Part shown: piece by piece, positions 1 through 10,379 of the stretch
Numbering within the stretch: the stretch's first letter is position 1
Layout: each line of letters opens with the position of its first letter
DNA from: Bidens hawaiensis
Lineage: Eukaryota > Streptophyta > Magnoliopsida > Asterales > Asteraceae
Direction of reading: 5' to 3'
Assembly: GCA_021521415.1 (NCBI GenBank)
Contig: JAIQDT010006432.1
Location: forward strand, 1-64,000
DNA length: 64,000 bases
The notes under the pieces: model-generated
Seen by the model: only the letters and a program-made list of their open reading frames with translations
Told to the model about the DNA's origin: nothing
Databases searched by the model: none
Translations under genes and position numbers: made by a program

Positions 1-21
1 GAGAGAGAGAGAGAGAGAGAG
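1..21. repeat. (GA)n microsatellite
   Basis: The window opens inside a GA dinucleotide run. It directly abuts the left end of the long-TIR element that follows. Confidence 0.9.
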
Positions 22-1330
22 GTTTAAGTTCAAGAGAGAAATGATACTATTGTAAGAAATGTGATAAATTAATATGGGCTACTAGTTTTATTTTATGTTT
101 TAAATGCTAAAAAATAAATGAAAAAAATGTAAATGCAACAATAAATGCATTCTCCCCCATCAATTAATACAACTACTATAACCATAATAAATGTATCCCT
201 TTTCAATTAATACAACTAATATAACCATAATAAACCCTCTCTAATTAATAAATATCATAACATAATATTTTTTTTTCAATTGATATACTTAGAAAAATTA
301 TTGTTATAAATAACAATAAAAAAAATACCATACAAATGTGTTCATTAAATATAAACAATAAATATACAACCTACACAAAATTATATAACATACGCTTGTT
401 TTGAGCAATAAAAGCATACAACATACAAAAAAGTATACAACTTACATATGAAATTCGACATCAACAATTATATAAACTAGACAAAGATACACATATCCTA
501 TACGTGTGTAGGTTATATGTTTTTCGTGTGTAAGTAATATGTTTTCTTATTCTTAGAACAAGTGTATGTTATATGTTTTTGTGTAGGTTGTATATTTTTT
601 ATTGACATTTAATGCTAACATATGTAAGATAGTTTTTGTATTATTCATCACAATGTACATATGTGTTGATAGATATTGATATATTGAGTTGGAAGAAATT
701 GGTTTTGGATAGAAAAAAAATTTAATGTATGAATAAATTGTATTTGTGTAGGATAAAATTTTCGAGTGTAGGTTATATGTTTTTCGTGTGTAGATTATAC
801 GTTTTCGTGTGCGTGTGTAGTTTATTGATGCTGAATTTTGTGTGTTGGTTATATGTTTTTCATGTATAGGGTATATGTTTTCTTATTCCTAGAACAAGTG
901 TAGGTTATATGTTTTTGTGTAGATTGTGTTCTTTTTTGTTGATATTTAATCCAAACACGTGTAAGATAGTTTTTTGCACTATTCATCACAATGTAACTAC
1001 GTGTTAATGGATAATAATATATTGAGTTGGATGAAATTGGTTTTGAATAAAAAGAAATTTTAATGTATATATAAGTTGTACTTGCGTATGATAAAAATTC
1101 AAGAGAGAAAAAATAAGTTATAAAAATAAATGAATTCTTAATATTTTATTCAAATATAATAATTTGATTAGTTTTATTAAATAAATAGATAACTATTATA
1201 TTTATTAGTTATATTAATTGAAGAGAGAGCACATATTAATATTTTCCTCATTTATCTTTAAGCATTTAAAACCTAAAATAAAACTTGGTGGCTCATATTC
1301 ATTTCTCACATTTCTTTCCTGAACCATCCC
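22..1330. mobile_element. Non-autonomous long-TIR DNA element
   Basis: The outer ~110 bp at the left (about 22-130) reappear inverted at the right (about 1225-1330). Both carry an AGTTTTATTTTA-type core, a TTTTAAATGCT block and a GAAATGTGA segment. The right end stops at a (TA)n run. There is no coding capacity. The interior is a tandem duplication of TGTAGGTTATATG-rich DNA. The superfamily is not identified because no TSD could be read at the microsatellite-bounded ends. Confidence 0.55.
500..1096. repeat. Tandem duplication with GTGTAGGTTATATG motifs
   Basis: Two imperfect copies (about 500-765 and 766-1096) share the same order of landmarks. These are GTGTAGGTTATATGTTTTTCG, TTCTTATTC.TAGAACAAGTGTA, a TATTCATCACAATGTA block and an ATATTGAGTTGGA block. 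Non-coding. Confidence 0.7.
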
Positions 1331-1362
1331 CTATATATATATATATATATATATTTATATAC

Positions 1363-1697
1363 GGGAGAGATATTTTGAGAACCTTGTTGAGTTTCAAGAA
1401 CTTATCTATTATTGGCTAAACATTTAATTAAATGAATTAGATTATGTGGTTGAGATTAAATCTTATTAAAAAATTAAAGTAGGAGAGAGAATAAAGAGGC
1501 AAGTGATTATACTAATTTTTACGTACGTTACACATATGTAAAAAGTTGACTTGGTGCGTAAAAATTATGTAATTTTTTTACGTATATGTAAAATACATAT
1601 AATACGCATGTGTAAAAAAAATTTCAAAAAAAAAAATTGTTACATTGAGTTTTTTCGAGTTCTTAAAACTCAAAATGGTTTTCATTTAAAATCTCCC
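1363..1697. mobile_element. ~335 bp MITE, family A, copy 1
   Basis: The ends are inverted: GGGAGAGATATTTTGAGAACC at the left, and a GGGAGATTTTAAATGAAAACC-like complement at the right. Both ends abut (TA)n. The interior has a TTTACGTACGTTACACATATGT stretch also found at 6850-7189 (inverted) and 18872-19201. Three copies in one window define the family. Non-coding. Confidence 0.75.
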
Positions 1698-2635
1698 ATA
1701 TATATATGTGTGTATATACATGTGTGTGTGTGTAATAAAAAACACACTTGAGTTGAAAAAACTCTAAAAACTCATTCTCAACCACATGTATTTAATTAAA
1801 ATTTGAAATTTGTGATCCACAATTAAAGTTAATAAAAATATAAAATTAAAATTACATTTTCTCTCTCCTGAAAAATATGTTTAAAGTTAAAAAAAATATA
1901 AAAAAAATAACAACATATATTAGATATGTAAAAAGCAAAAAAAAATGATGTTACATATGCTTTTCACTGGTTTTGTTAACTCAAATGAGTTTTCATTCTT
2001 GGATCAAGTTATTCTACAAAGGATGACAAAAATGAGAAGGCTGAGAAGGATTTGTAGACACAAAAGAACCCCTAAAAAATAATGAAAAATTAATAAAAAA
2101 AATAATAACCCAAATTTTAATACCAAAACGAAAAATGTAAAAACACCAAAATATTTCCACAATTTTTTTCATTCTCAATAAAAAAAAAGACATAATGTTG
2201 AGTGAAAAAGATCATTGTGTCTTTTTGTTTATTATTATGTTATATGTTTATTTTCGACATTGATTTTATCTTTTTTTTTCTTGATATTGTGTTATATTAC
2301 TCAAAATTGTGTCATATTTTGTTAGCCATTGTGTTATATTTTGAGATCTATTGTATCTTTTTTGGTTTATCATTGTGTTGTTTATTCATTTTCGACATTG
2401 TGTCTTTTTTTCTCAGCATTGTGTTTTTTCGTCGGTTTTTTTTAACGCGATGACGGGGGAAACATTTTGGTTTTTTAATTTTTTTCGTTTTTTATCTGTA
2501 TATTGAGTTATAATTTTTTTAACAAAGCGGAGCAAAGTTATATTTTTGATGTTTTTTATGTTTACACAACTTTCTCACACTTCTCATTTTTGTCTCAATT
2601 TGCATTTTAACTTTACCCTTTCATTCTACACATTA

Positions 2636-2637
<2 letters not shown>
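1698..2637. other. AT-rich degenerate repeats, no gene
   Basis: The segment starts with (TG)n/(TA)n runs. A block at about 1743-2010 resembles a decayed family-A MITE (TTGAGTT...CTCATTCTCAACCACATG). A weak inverted repeat (ACAAAAATGAGAAG near 2027, complement near 2580) suggests another decayed TIR element around 2020-2600. At 2210-2430 the phrase CATTGTGTTATATT recurs and yields only low-complexity reading frames. No gene is seen. Confidence 0.5.
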
Positions 2638-2672
<35 letters not shown>

Positions 2673-2674
<2 letters not shown>

Positions 2675-3351
2675 GTAAGGATCCTAAGAGAACCATTTAG
2701 CAAATTGAGAATTTTGAGAACCATTTTGGACCACTAAAAAAACCTTCTAAAAAATATTAAAAAAATTATAAAATAAACAAAACCGAAAATTTTAAAAAAG
2801 TAAAAAAACCAAAATTCTTATATTTTATTCCGGTTTCATTAAAAAAATCGAAAATTTTGAAAATGTATACTTTCATTTAATCTCTAGTCACGTAATATAC
2901 ACATATGTACATTATCATTTACCTTAAATTATACATATGTGTATAGAAAAAAACATGTGTGTACATATTATACATATATGTATAATAAAAAAACTGATTT
3001 TTTTTCTTTTTAATTCGTATTATACATATACACATATGTATACTTTCATTTAATCTCTAGTTATGTAATGTACACATATGTATATTATCATTTACCTTAA
3101 ATTATACATATATGTATAGGAAAAAAAACATGTGTGTATATATATGTACATATTATACATATATGTTGTATATGTATAATTTAGCCAAACCGAGAATTTT
3201 TTTTTTTAGAAACCGGGATGATAAATAAGAACTTTGGTTTTTTTACTTTTTTTATTTTTGTGTTTTATGATTTTTTTTATTTTTGGGTTTTTTTGTGGTC
3301 CAAAATGGTTCTCATAGTTCTCAATTTCCAAAAAGTTCTCACATGATCCTG

Positions 3352-3352
<1 letters not shown>
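2673..3352. mobile_element. Long-TIR element, family B, copy 1
   Basis: About 200 bp at each end are mutual inverted repeats. Each runs from GGATCCTAAGAGAACC through TTGAGAACCATTTTGGACCAC to a CCAAA..TTCTTAT..TATCCCGGTTTC-like block. The element lies between two (TA)n runs. The interior holds repeated palindromic ACACATATGTAC/TATACATATATGTATA motifs. No reading frame. Confidence 0.75.

Positions 3353-3424
<72 letters not shown>
3353..3424. repeat. (TA)n microsatellite, ~70 bp
   Basis: An uninterrupted AT/TA run lies exactly between two family-B elements. It is one of about ten such runs in the window, nearly all at transposon ends. Confidence 0.95.
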
Positions 3425-3430
<6 letters not shown>

Positions 3431-3431
<1 letters not shown>

Positions 3432-5006
3432 GAGTGAGGATCCTTAGAGAACCTTTTGAATTTAAGAACTTTGAGAATTATTTTGGAATACAAAAAAACT
3501 CCTTAAGAAAATTACAAATATATATATAAAACGAAAAAAATGAAATTTTTAAAAAAGTAAAAAAAACCAAAATTTTTATTTTTCATCCCGGTATCATAAA
3601 AAAACCTAATTATACACATATGTATATCGATTTACATAGTGTACACATATGTGCATTATTCTTTATCTTAATTGTACATATGTGTATAAAGAATAACATG
3701 TATAAAATTAAAAAATAAGTATAATAGATATATGTATAATTTTGCTAAACCGATAAATTTTTTTTTATATTTTTATGAAGCCGGGATGAAAGATAAAAAT
3801 TTTTGGTTATGAGAATGGGATCATATGAGAACCATTTTGAAATTAAACATTTTGAACCACAAAAAAAAAAAAAAAAATCTTTTAGGAAAAATAAAAAAAA
3901 TTATAAAACAAAAAAAAGCGAAAATAATAATGTAAAAAAATTAAAATGTTTATCTAGCATCCCGGTTTCATAAAAAAAATTCTCGGTTTTGCTAAAGTAT
4001 ACATATATGTATAATACTTATAAGCACATATATACATATATGTATATACACATGTTATTTTTATACACATGTGTACAATTAAGATATATGATAATGTATA
4101 TGGTGTATATTAAATGATATATACATATATGTAGGGGCGTTCTTCAGGTTAGTTTTTTGGTTACGGGTTTTTCTGGTCGGGTTATTCGGGTTTCAAATTT
4201 TTAAATCCAAACTCAAAACCCAACCCAAATCTCTCATGGTTTCTTCGGGTTTGGGTTTTTTCGGGTTGGGTTAATCGGGTTTCATGTATCATTGGAAAAA
4301 AAATTACATTGCTAACTTTAAATGTAGCATATTGTTCTTTAATCGTAATGTAAACAAACCAACTAACAAAACAAAAATAAACCGATAAAAAAATCCTAAA
4401 AAGAGTATAGTTCAACCATAATAAACAGGACCGACATAACTGTCTTCAGTATATCGTGCTTAGGGTGCTCGATTATAGTTATTTTTAGTCAAATTGAAAC
4501 ATTAATTAATTAACAATAAACAATCAATCATAATAGGTGGAATGTAAACAGTCAGTTTAAACTAAATTCTGGTAGCGTCAACGACTAAGGCTTAGCCTAT
4601 AATACCTAAAATAATATACGGTTTTAAAACTAAAAGTTTATTCGGGCTTTACGGGTTAACCCGAAACTTAGAATTCAGACCCAAGAACCAAACCGAATTA
4701 CTTCGGTTCAGGTTCGGGTTCGGGTAAGCATTTTCTTGGGTCAGTTAGTTTGGGTTCGGGTTGGGTTTCGGGTTTCGAGTACAAGTGACAGCCCTACATA
4801 TATGTATAATTTAGCAAAACCGAGAATTATTATTTTTTTATGAAACCGGGATGCTAGATAAACATTTTGGTTTTTTTTTTACTTTTTTAAAATTTTAGTT
4901 TTTTTTTTGTGTATGATTTTTTAAATATTTTTCTTGAAGGGTTTTTTGTGGTTCAAAATGGTTCTTAAAGTTCTCAATTTCAAAAGGTTATTTTGGATCA
5001 TCACCC
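3431..5006. mobile_element. Two family-B long-TIR elements, one truncated
   Basis: The first (about 3431-3810) has a left TIR (GTGAGGATCCTTAGAGAACC) and a right arm that stops short at GGATGAAAGATAAAAATTTTTGG. The second (about 3811-5006) starts there with a complete left TIR (GGGATCATATGAGAACC). Its matching right TIR ends at the (TA)n run near 5006, and a hAT MITE sits inside it. Both carry the family's CATCCCGGTTTCAT block and TATACATATATG palindromes. Confidence 0.65.
4132..4796. mobile_element. Non-autonomous hAT element with 8-bp TSD
   Basis: The element begins TAGGGGCGTTC and ends GACAGCCCTA, short imperfect TIRs typical of hAT transposons. It is flanked by a perfect 8-bp TSD, CATATATG (4124-4131 and 4797-4804), the length hAT transposases make. 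The interior is rich in GGGTTCGGGTT-type repeats in both orientations. It is too short for a transposase and shows none. It sits inside the family-B element. Confidence 0.88.
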
Positions 5007-5025
5007 TATATATAATATATATATA

Positions 5026-5975
5026 GGGGATGGATTTTGCGAGAAGTGATATTATTGCGAGAAGTCGATTTCAACCATTGATGTTACTAATAAATGGTCA
5101 TTAACGAAAGTGACATTTTTGCAATTAATAAGAATTTATTATAAGGATTATTTTAATTAAAAAGGGTAATGTGGTAACTTGTTTAACACAATTAAAAGAA
5201 AAGAAAAGTGTAACTCCTAATGTTCCTTGTTAAAAGCTTCAACCTTTAATTTTCATTGATTGATAGTTAATTGAATTCAATTCATTTGTGATTTATTTAA
5301 TTTTCTTTTATTTCTTCTATTATTATGATAGTCTATTTTCTTGTTTTTTTAGTGTTTACTATGTACTGTGTAAGTTCGTATATGTACTGTGTAGGTTCGT
5401 ATGCGTACTATGTATATGGTATTTCAAATTGTGTATATATAAATTTTTATCATCTGTACTGTGTAGGTTTATATATGTACTGTGTATGTGTAATTTTTTT
5501 ATCGTATGTAGGTTCATTTATGTACTGCGTACGTTCGTATATATACTTTGTCGATGGTATTTCTAATTGTGTGTGTGCATTTATATTCAGGTGTAGGTTC
5601 ATTTATGTACTATGTAGGTTCATTTAAATACTCTGTGTAATTATCAGTGCTATTGAATTTTGGAACTATTATCTGGACAAATATATGAAATTCAAATTAG
5701 GAGAATAAAAAAAATAATATGGATTAATCGACAACATTGAATTTGACTAAAAAATCAAGAATTCAACATTGGTTGATTTAACTATATATTAAAAAATATA
5801 AAAAAAATGTAACTTCTCCATACATTATGACCTACCAAACATGAAAAAACACATGATCTTTTACTATAACACTCTTGCCATTAAATAAATGATAAAGTAA
5901 AAGAAAAAAATGTGATTGGTCGAATTCATTTCTCGCACTTCTCGCAATAAGAAACACTTCTGAAATTAACCTAAT

Positions 5976-5978
<3 letters not shown>
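5026..5978. mobile_element. Long-TIR element, family C, copy 1
   Basis: The left end carries GCGAGAAGTGATATTATTGCGAGAAGTC; the right end carries the complement of TTATTGCGAGAAGTGCGAGAAATGAATTCGACC. The same ends flank 16187-18814. The interior (5340-5640) is an array of GTACTGTGTAGGTTCGTAT-like repeats. The two reading frames there are low-complexity and overlap each other, so they are not genes. Confidence 0.65.
5350..5640. repeat. Array of TACTGTGTAGGTTCGTAT motifs
   Basis: Roughly ten imperfect copies of a ~20-25 bp unit with core TACTRTGTAGGTTCRTWT lie near one end of the family-C element. The second family-C element has a related CTACACTACATTAG array, so the array looks like a property of the family. 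Confidence 0.65.

Positions 5979-6015
<37 letters not shown>
5979..6015. repeat. (TA)n microsatellite
   Basis: An uninterrupted TA run at the right edge of the family-C element. Confidence 0.9.
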
Positions 6016-6019
<4 letters not shown>

Positions 6020-6570
6020 GGTCCTATGCCACACTTGAACTCAAATCTATTTTACCTTCAATCCATTGTTGTCCAGTCAAGCCAGCCCATAAAAAAATGT
6101 TAGACTGGCTAACACAACTGAATTGGTTGAGGAAAAGGAAAGCCCAGCGATCAAGCACTCCCCCCTCCCCAAAGCGGAGACAGAAGAACCGCCAGGTTAT
6201 CGAGACACGTCTGAAGAGGAGGCTGGCGGCCTCTAAGTTTACCACCCTACCCACTAATGGACTATAAGGGGGAAGGTGAACGGGAACCGACCGAAAACCC
6301 GAACCGCTTGACCCCTTCATACTCGATTCATTAGGATTGGGGATGGATGGACCCAATCAGAATTGCAAATTACACAAGCGAAGCCGGGAAACGAACCGCG
6401 GCGCAATGATTAAGACTCGTGTTGGAGGACTTTTGAGTGTAAGCAACCACTCATGCAGCGGCAAAGACCCGCTACTCTCGAAGTGGCCACCAACAACCCG
6501 AATCACTCTAGCAAACCCTCCCTTTACTTTACTCAATGGATGGAGGTAGAGCCCTCCGACTCAAGCATGA
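6016..6570. other. GC-richer unidentified segment between TA runs
   Basis: This block is clearly more GC-rich than its surroundings and lies between two (TA)n runs. Short open frames exist on both strands (about 110 codons on the minus strand at 6356-6024, 94 on the plus strand running into the TA repeat). None has a recognisable domain, and they overlap. It could be a captured genomic fragment in an unrecognised element. No function can be assigned. Confidence 0.3.
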
Positions 6571-6574
6571 AATC

Positions 6575-6575
6575 A

Positions 6576-6613
<38 letters not shown>

Positions 6614-6664
6614 GTATATATATGTATGTATATATATGTATATATATATGTATGTATGTATATA
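6575..6664. repeat. (TA)n/(TATG)n microsatellite
   Basis: A compound TA and TATG run at the left end of the family-D element. A reading frame through it is an artefact of the repeat. Confidence 0.9.
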
Positions 6665-6849
6665 TAGGGGAAGGGGTGGGGTTATAATAAGAAGTGAAGT
6701 GTGTCTAAAAAGTGTAAGAAGTAATTTGGTGCGTTAGATTAAGTGATCTGATGGTCTAGATGGAAAGTGTGTTTTTTAGACGGTGTGTTTTATTTTAATA
6801 TCTGCTTTATAACACTCTGGGGGTATTATGGTCAAAGTGTTATATATAT

Positions 6850-7189
6850 GGGAGATTTCAAATGAGAACCCATTTGAGTTTTAAGAACTCGAAAGAACTC
6901 AGTGTAACGATTTTTTTTTTGAATTTTTTTTACACATGCGTAATATATGTAGGTTACATACACGTAAAAAAATTACAGAATTTTTTACGCACCGAGTCGA
7001 CTTTTTACACATGTGTAACGGACGTAAAAGTTAATGTAACCACTTACATCTTTATTCTCTCTCATACTTTAAATTTTTTGCCATATTTAATCTCAACCAC
7101 AAATTCCAATCCATTTAATTAAATGTGTGGCATAGAAAGGAGTTATTAAGTTCTTACAACTCAACATGGTTCTCAAAAGATCCCTTCCC
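6850..7189. mobile_element. Family A MITE, copy 2 (inverted)
   Basis: Reverse-complement orientation relative to the copies at 1363 and 18872. It starts GGGAGATTTCAAATGAGAACCC and ends ...GGTTCTCAAAAGATCCCTTCCC. It contains the shared ACACATGTGTAACGGACGTAAAAGT and TTTAATTAAATG blocks. It lies inside the family-D element. Confidence 0.75.
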
Positions 7190-7424
7190 TAGAGCAAGGT
7201 TAAAATAAGAAGTGAATATTTCGTAAGAAGTGTAAAAAAAGATATGAACCATTGAATTGATTATAACACACGGGGGTATGATCGTCCATAATTCTTTTAT
7301 TTATTTTTGGAATAAATTCTTTTATTATTTTTTGAAATGCATTTAAGTATCTTCTTCTCTCTCTTTCACCTTTCAATACTAGATTACCATCAGTTCATGG
7401 CTTCCATCATTTTTTGGTGACTCC

Positions 7425-7795
7425 ATCTAGAAACACCTCACTGCCCATGTAGCGCCGCCACCCCATTTCACGGCGCCGCCACCGTCCTCAATACACCGTC
7501 CTCACCTACCACCGTCCTCATAGCATCAGTTCACGGCTTCCATTGTTTTTCGGCGACCGAATACACCCCTTTCTGCCATAAGTTAATCCTTTTTCGGCGA
7601 CTCCATCCGGATACACACCAATGTGCGCCACCTCCACCCCACTTCACGGCGCCGCTGCTACCGCCACCGCAGCCGCCGCCGCGTTCAGCCATCCATCGCC
7701 ACCATCGTGTTCGTCCACCGGAAGTCACCACCACTGCCCACTCCGCCACTGTCGCGTTCAGCCCGCCACCATTGCGTTTAACCACCGAAAAGTTA
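7425..7795. other. CCG/CCA-rich low-complexity stretch
   Basis: Abruptly GC-rich sequence made of CCGCCACC- and GTTCACGGC-type repeats, including two copies of CATCAGTTCA.GGCTTCCAT. Frames on both strands are just Pro/Ala/Thr or Gly/Val/Trp-rich translations of the repeat. It may derive from a host 5' leader or signal-peptide exon captured with the PPR pieces downstream, but nothing shows which gene. Confidence 0.4.
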
Positions 7796-7939
7796 TGATT
7801 TTGTGCTAAAAGGGTTGATTCGTTTGTATGTTGTTTGTGGTTGGTTAGACGGGTGGGGTGATGGCGATGCTGTGGTTTAGCGAAGTGCCGACACCTGAGT
7901 TAGAATGTTATGTGGATTGCGGTGATAATTGGGTATGTG

Positions 7940-8112
7940 AAGTTGGGGAAAGTGTAGGTTGCACACCAACTATTTGATGAAATGCCGAAAAGGAATAACG
8001 TGTCGTGGAGTGGATTAGTGTGTTTCTGTTAATAAAAGTGTGTTTGTAGGTTGCACACCAACTGTTTGATGAAATGCCGAAGAAGAATAACGTGTCGTGG
8101 ACTGGTTAGTGT
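7940..8112 (+). pseudogene. Two tandem PPR-motif fragments
   Basis: Two copies of a ~70 bp segment (about 7944-8034 and 8047-8112) translate to AHQLFDEMPKRNNVSW and the near-identical AHQLFDEMPKKNNVSW. This is the hallmark consensus of a plant pentatricopeptide-repeat unit; PPR proteins bind organelle RNA. An in-frame stop precedes each copy and nothing longer is open. The pieces lie inside the family-D TIR element, so they look like a captured, internally duplicated exon scrap rather than part of a resident gene. Confidence 0.65.
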
Positions 8113-8804
8113 GTTTTTGTTCTTGATGTTCTTGGCGTTCTTGATGTTGTGCTTTAATTTTTGATTAAAATCTGGTGTTTTTTTTTAATTTTGATTATTT
8201 CTTATTAAAACACACCGTTATATATCTTGTTATGTTCTTGATGGTGTGTTTTAAATTTGGATTAAAAAATGATAATTATAGATTGATAATATTTTCATAT
8301 AAAATATAACACACTTTGACCATAATACCCCTAGAGTGTTATAAAGCATATATTAAAATAAAACACACCGCCTAAAAAACACACTTTCAATCTAGACCAT
8401 CAAATCACTTAATCTAACGTACCAGATTACTTCTTACACTTTTTAGACACACTTCACTTATTATTATAACTCCACCCTATATATATATATATAGAGTTAC
8501 GTTCAAAAGGGAGCTCCAAAAAAGTGGGGAACTAGGGAACACCCTTCCCAACCCTTGATCATTTCCCCACATCCTTATGGTACACCTTCAACCACCTACG
8601 TCACATCATTTTTGTAAGGGAAAAAACCCTCCAAAAAAATTATAACAAAAAAAAAACGAAAAAATAAAGAAAGTAAAAAAACTAAAATGTTTATCTACAA
8701 TCCCCCGTTCCAAAAAAAATCTCGGTTTAGCCTTCGGGTTAGTTTAGCTTTTAGGGGTTTAGGATTTTTTTAACCCGGCGGCGGGTGGCAAATAAAACTT
8801 TTCA

Positions 8805-9100
8805 TTAACATTTTACATGTAAAATAACAATCTCATTAACATTTTACATGTAAAACAATAGGTTTTTAAGATTTTACATACAAAAATTAATATTTTACAT
8901 GTAAAATAACAATTTTTATAAATATTTACACGTAAAACAACAAATCACATTAACATTTTACATGTAAAACAAAAGTTTTTTAAGATTTTACATGTAAAAT
9001 TTAATATTTTACATGTAAAATAAGGCTTTTCATTAACATTTTACACATAAAACAACAAATCCCATTAACATTTTACATGTAAAACAACACGTTTCGTTAT
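8805..9100. repeat. Array of ~10 TTTTACATGTAAAA palindromes
   Basis: A 14-bp perfect palindrome, TTTTACATGTAAAA, and near variants recur about ten times every 20-35 bp. AACAA- and ATTAAC-type linkers separate them. The array lies just inside the left TIR of the family-E element only; the right side lacks it. Confidence 0.8.
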
Positions 9101-9941
9101 AATTTTAATGTAAATTCAATAATTATATACATATATGTGTGTGTGTATATGAAACCAACCTACGGTTATCTCACGGAATTTAGTGTTCATGAACATCATG
9201 TAAGGCCCCCGGTGCTCGACTTTGGTGTTGGATTTCTCATAAACATAGTTCTTAATATCATAGTGAATTAAAACTTTTAACGGAATATTAAAACTTCAAA
9301 CAATATATTAAACATTAATCCTCGTCTTAAACATTCAAATTGTTTTAATATAAACATCATAAATAAGCATCATAGCAATCTCTCCTCATATGCAGTCTCT
9401 TCCGTTCATGCCATGTGTCTCCCCCAAGCCTGCTGCTTTAACCTATTTGCTTGCATGTATACTAAAAGTCAGATACGCAGAGTGAGTTCTAGTTAATCAG
9501 ACAACATACATTACATTCACATACTTATATATGCGTATCCGAAGATATATATTACGTACTTAACCTATTTACTTTTCTTTCATGCATACATACGTACATT
9601 TATACTTTCATATGTTCTTGTTTTAACATTCATATTACGTACATAACTATCTCTACGTTTTAAGAGCCTTTCGCCTTGTAACCTCACAAATATTATAAGG
9701 GCCTGATCCCTACCATCTCAAAAATTATAAGGATCTGGTCCCTATCATCTCAGATATTATGAGGGTCTGGTTCCTATCCTCTCAGATATTATTAGGGTCT
9801 GGTTGCTACCATCTAAGATATATTAAGGTCTGGTTCCTTCTTTCCACACAACCATACAACCATACAAACATTTCGCATATTCATACATACACATTCACAT
9901 ATCATACACTTACTATATTAAGTAAGTGTATTAACCTATCA

Positions 9942-10211
9942 TGTAACACCCTAAGCAAATCCCACATCGGCCGTAGACATGAGAGATCTTTGATTCATAA
10001 GTAAATGCCCTGCCTCTTAAATCACCAACGTGTTTTGGGCTTAATGGTAGTGGACGAGATGAGAGCTCCACAGTTAAGCTTGCTCAGGTGGGAGTAATAG
10101 CAGGATGGGTGACCTCCCGGGAAGTCTCCATATGGGCACCCAAAAACAAATCCGTGAGCTCTTCGTGGGCAAAACGAACAATATTGGTGGTGCGAGGGGC
10201 CGGGTGTTTCA
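9942..10211 (+). repeat. Cassandra 5' LTR
   Basis: 270 bp, TGTAACACC...GTGTTTCA. The 5S-like block lies at about 10058-10130 and includes the internal promoter region. The LTR is uninterrupted and serves as the template for reconstructing the split second LTR. Confidence 0.9.
10058..10130 (+). other. 5S rRNA-derived segment in Cassandra LTR 1
   Basis: The order GAGAGCTCCACAGTTAAGC, then GGGAGTAATAGCAGGATGGG, then TGACCTCCCGGGAAGTC follows the 3' two-thirds of plant 5S rRNA, including its RNA polymerase III internal control region, with scattered substitutions. The 5' part of 5S is not recognisable. It is a transposon component, not a ribosomal gene. Confidence 0.88.
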
Positions 10212-10213
10212 AG

Positions 10214-10226
10214 TGGTATCAAAGCC
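10214..10226 (+). other. Cassandra primer-binding site
   Basis: TGGTATCAAAGCC lies 2 bp after LTR 1. It differs by one base from TGGTATCAGAGCC, the usual site complementary to initiator methionine tRNA. Confidence 0.85.
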
Positions 10227-10379
10227 ATTTCTGTTTCCGTTCGAGATGGTGGGGCAAACCTCATCAGAGACGGTAAGTCCTCGAGGGTGTCGCGAGTTAC
10301 ACCTTAGGCAAATCCCACATCCAGGATTGGATGGTGGGGCAAAACTAATCGAGGACGATGAGTCCAAATAGGGGGTGTT

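Larger units (their letters stand above)
6667..8477. mobile_element. Long-TIR element, family D, with captured gene pieces
   Basis: The left arm (6667-6845) and right arm (about 8297-8477) are ~180 bp inverted repeats. Shared blocks include GGTTATAATAAGAAGTGAAGTG, AAGTGTAAGAAGTAAT, TTAGATTAAGTGAT, ACGGTGTGTTTTATTTTAAT and GGGGTATTATGGTCAAAGTGT. Both ends abut (TA)n. The interior holds a family-A MITE (6850-7189), a CCG/CCA-rich stretch and two PPR-like fragments. A weaker similar start (AAGGTTAAAATAAGAAGTGAA) at about 7196 may be a second, older left end. No transposase is seen. Confidence 0.7.

Noticed and set aside
5288..5627. Two overlapping Cys/Tyr-rich frames
   Set aside because: Both are translations of the TGTAGGTTCGTATATGTACTG array in different frames.
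7531..7809. Gly/Trp-rich and Ala/Thr/Ser-rich frames on opposite strands
   Set aside because: Both follow from CCG/CCA low-complexity DNA. No signal peptide or domain could be argued.
10058..10130. A 5S rRNA gene
   Set aside because: Only the 3' part is recognisable, it carries many substitutions, and it lies in both LTRs of a Cassandra element.
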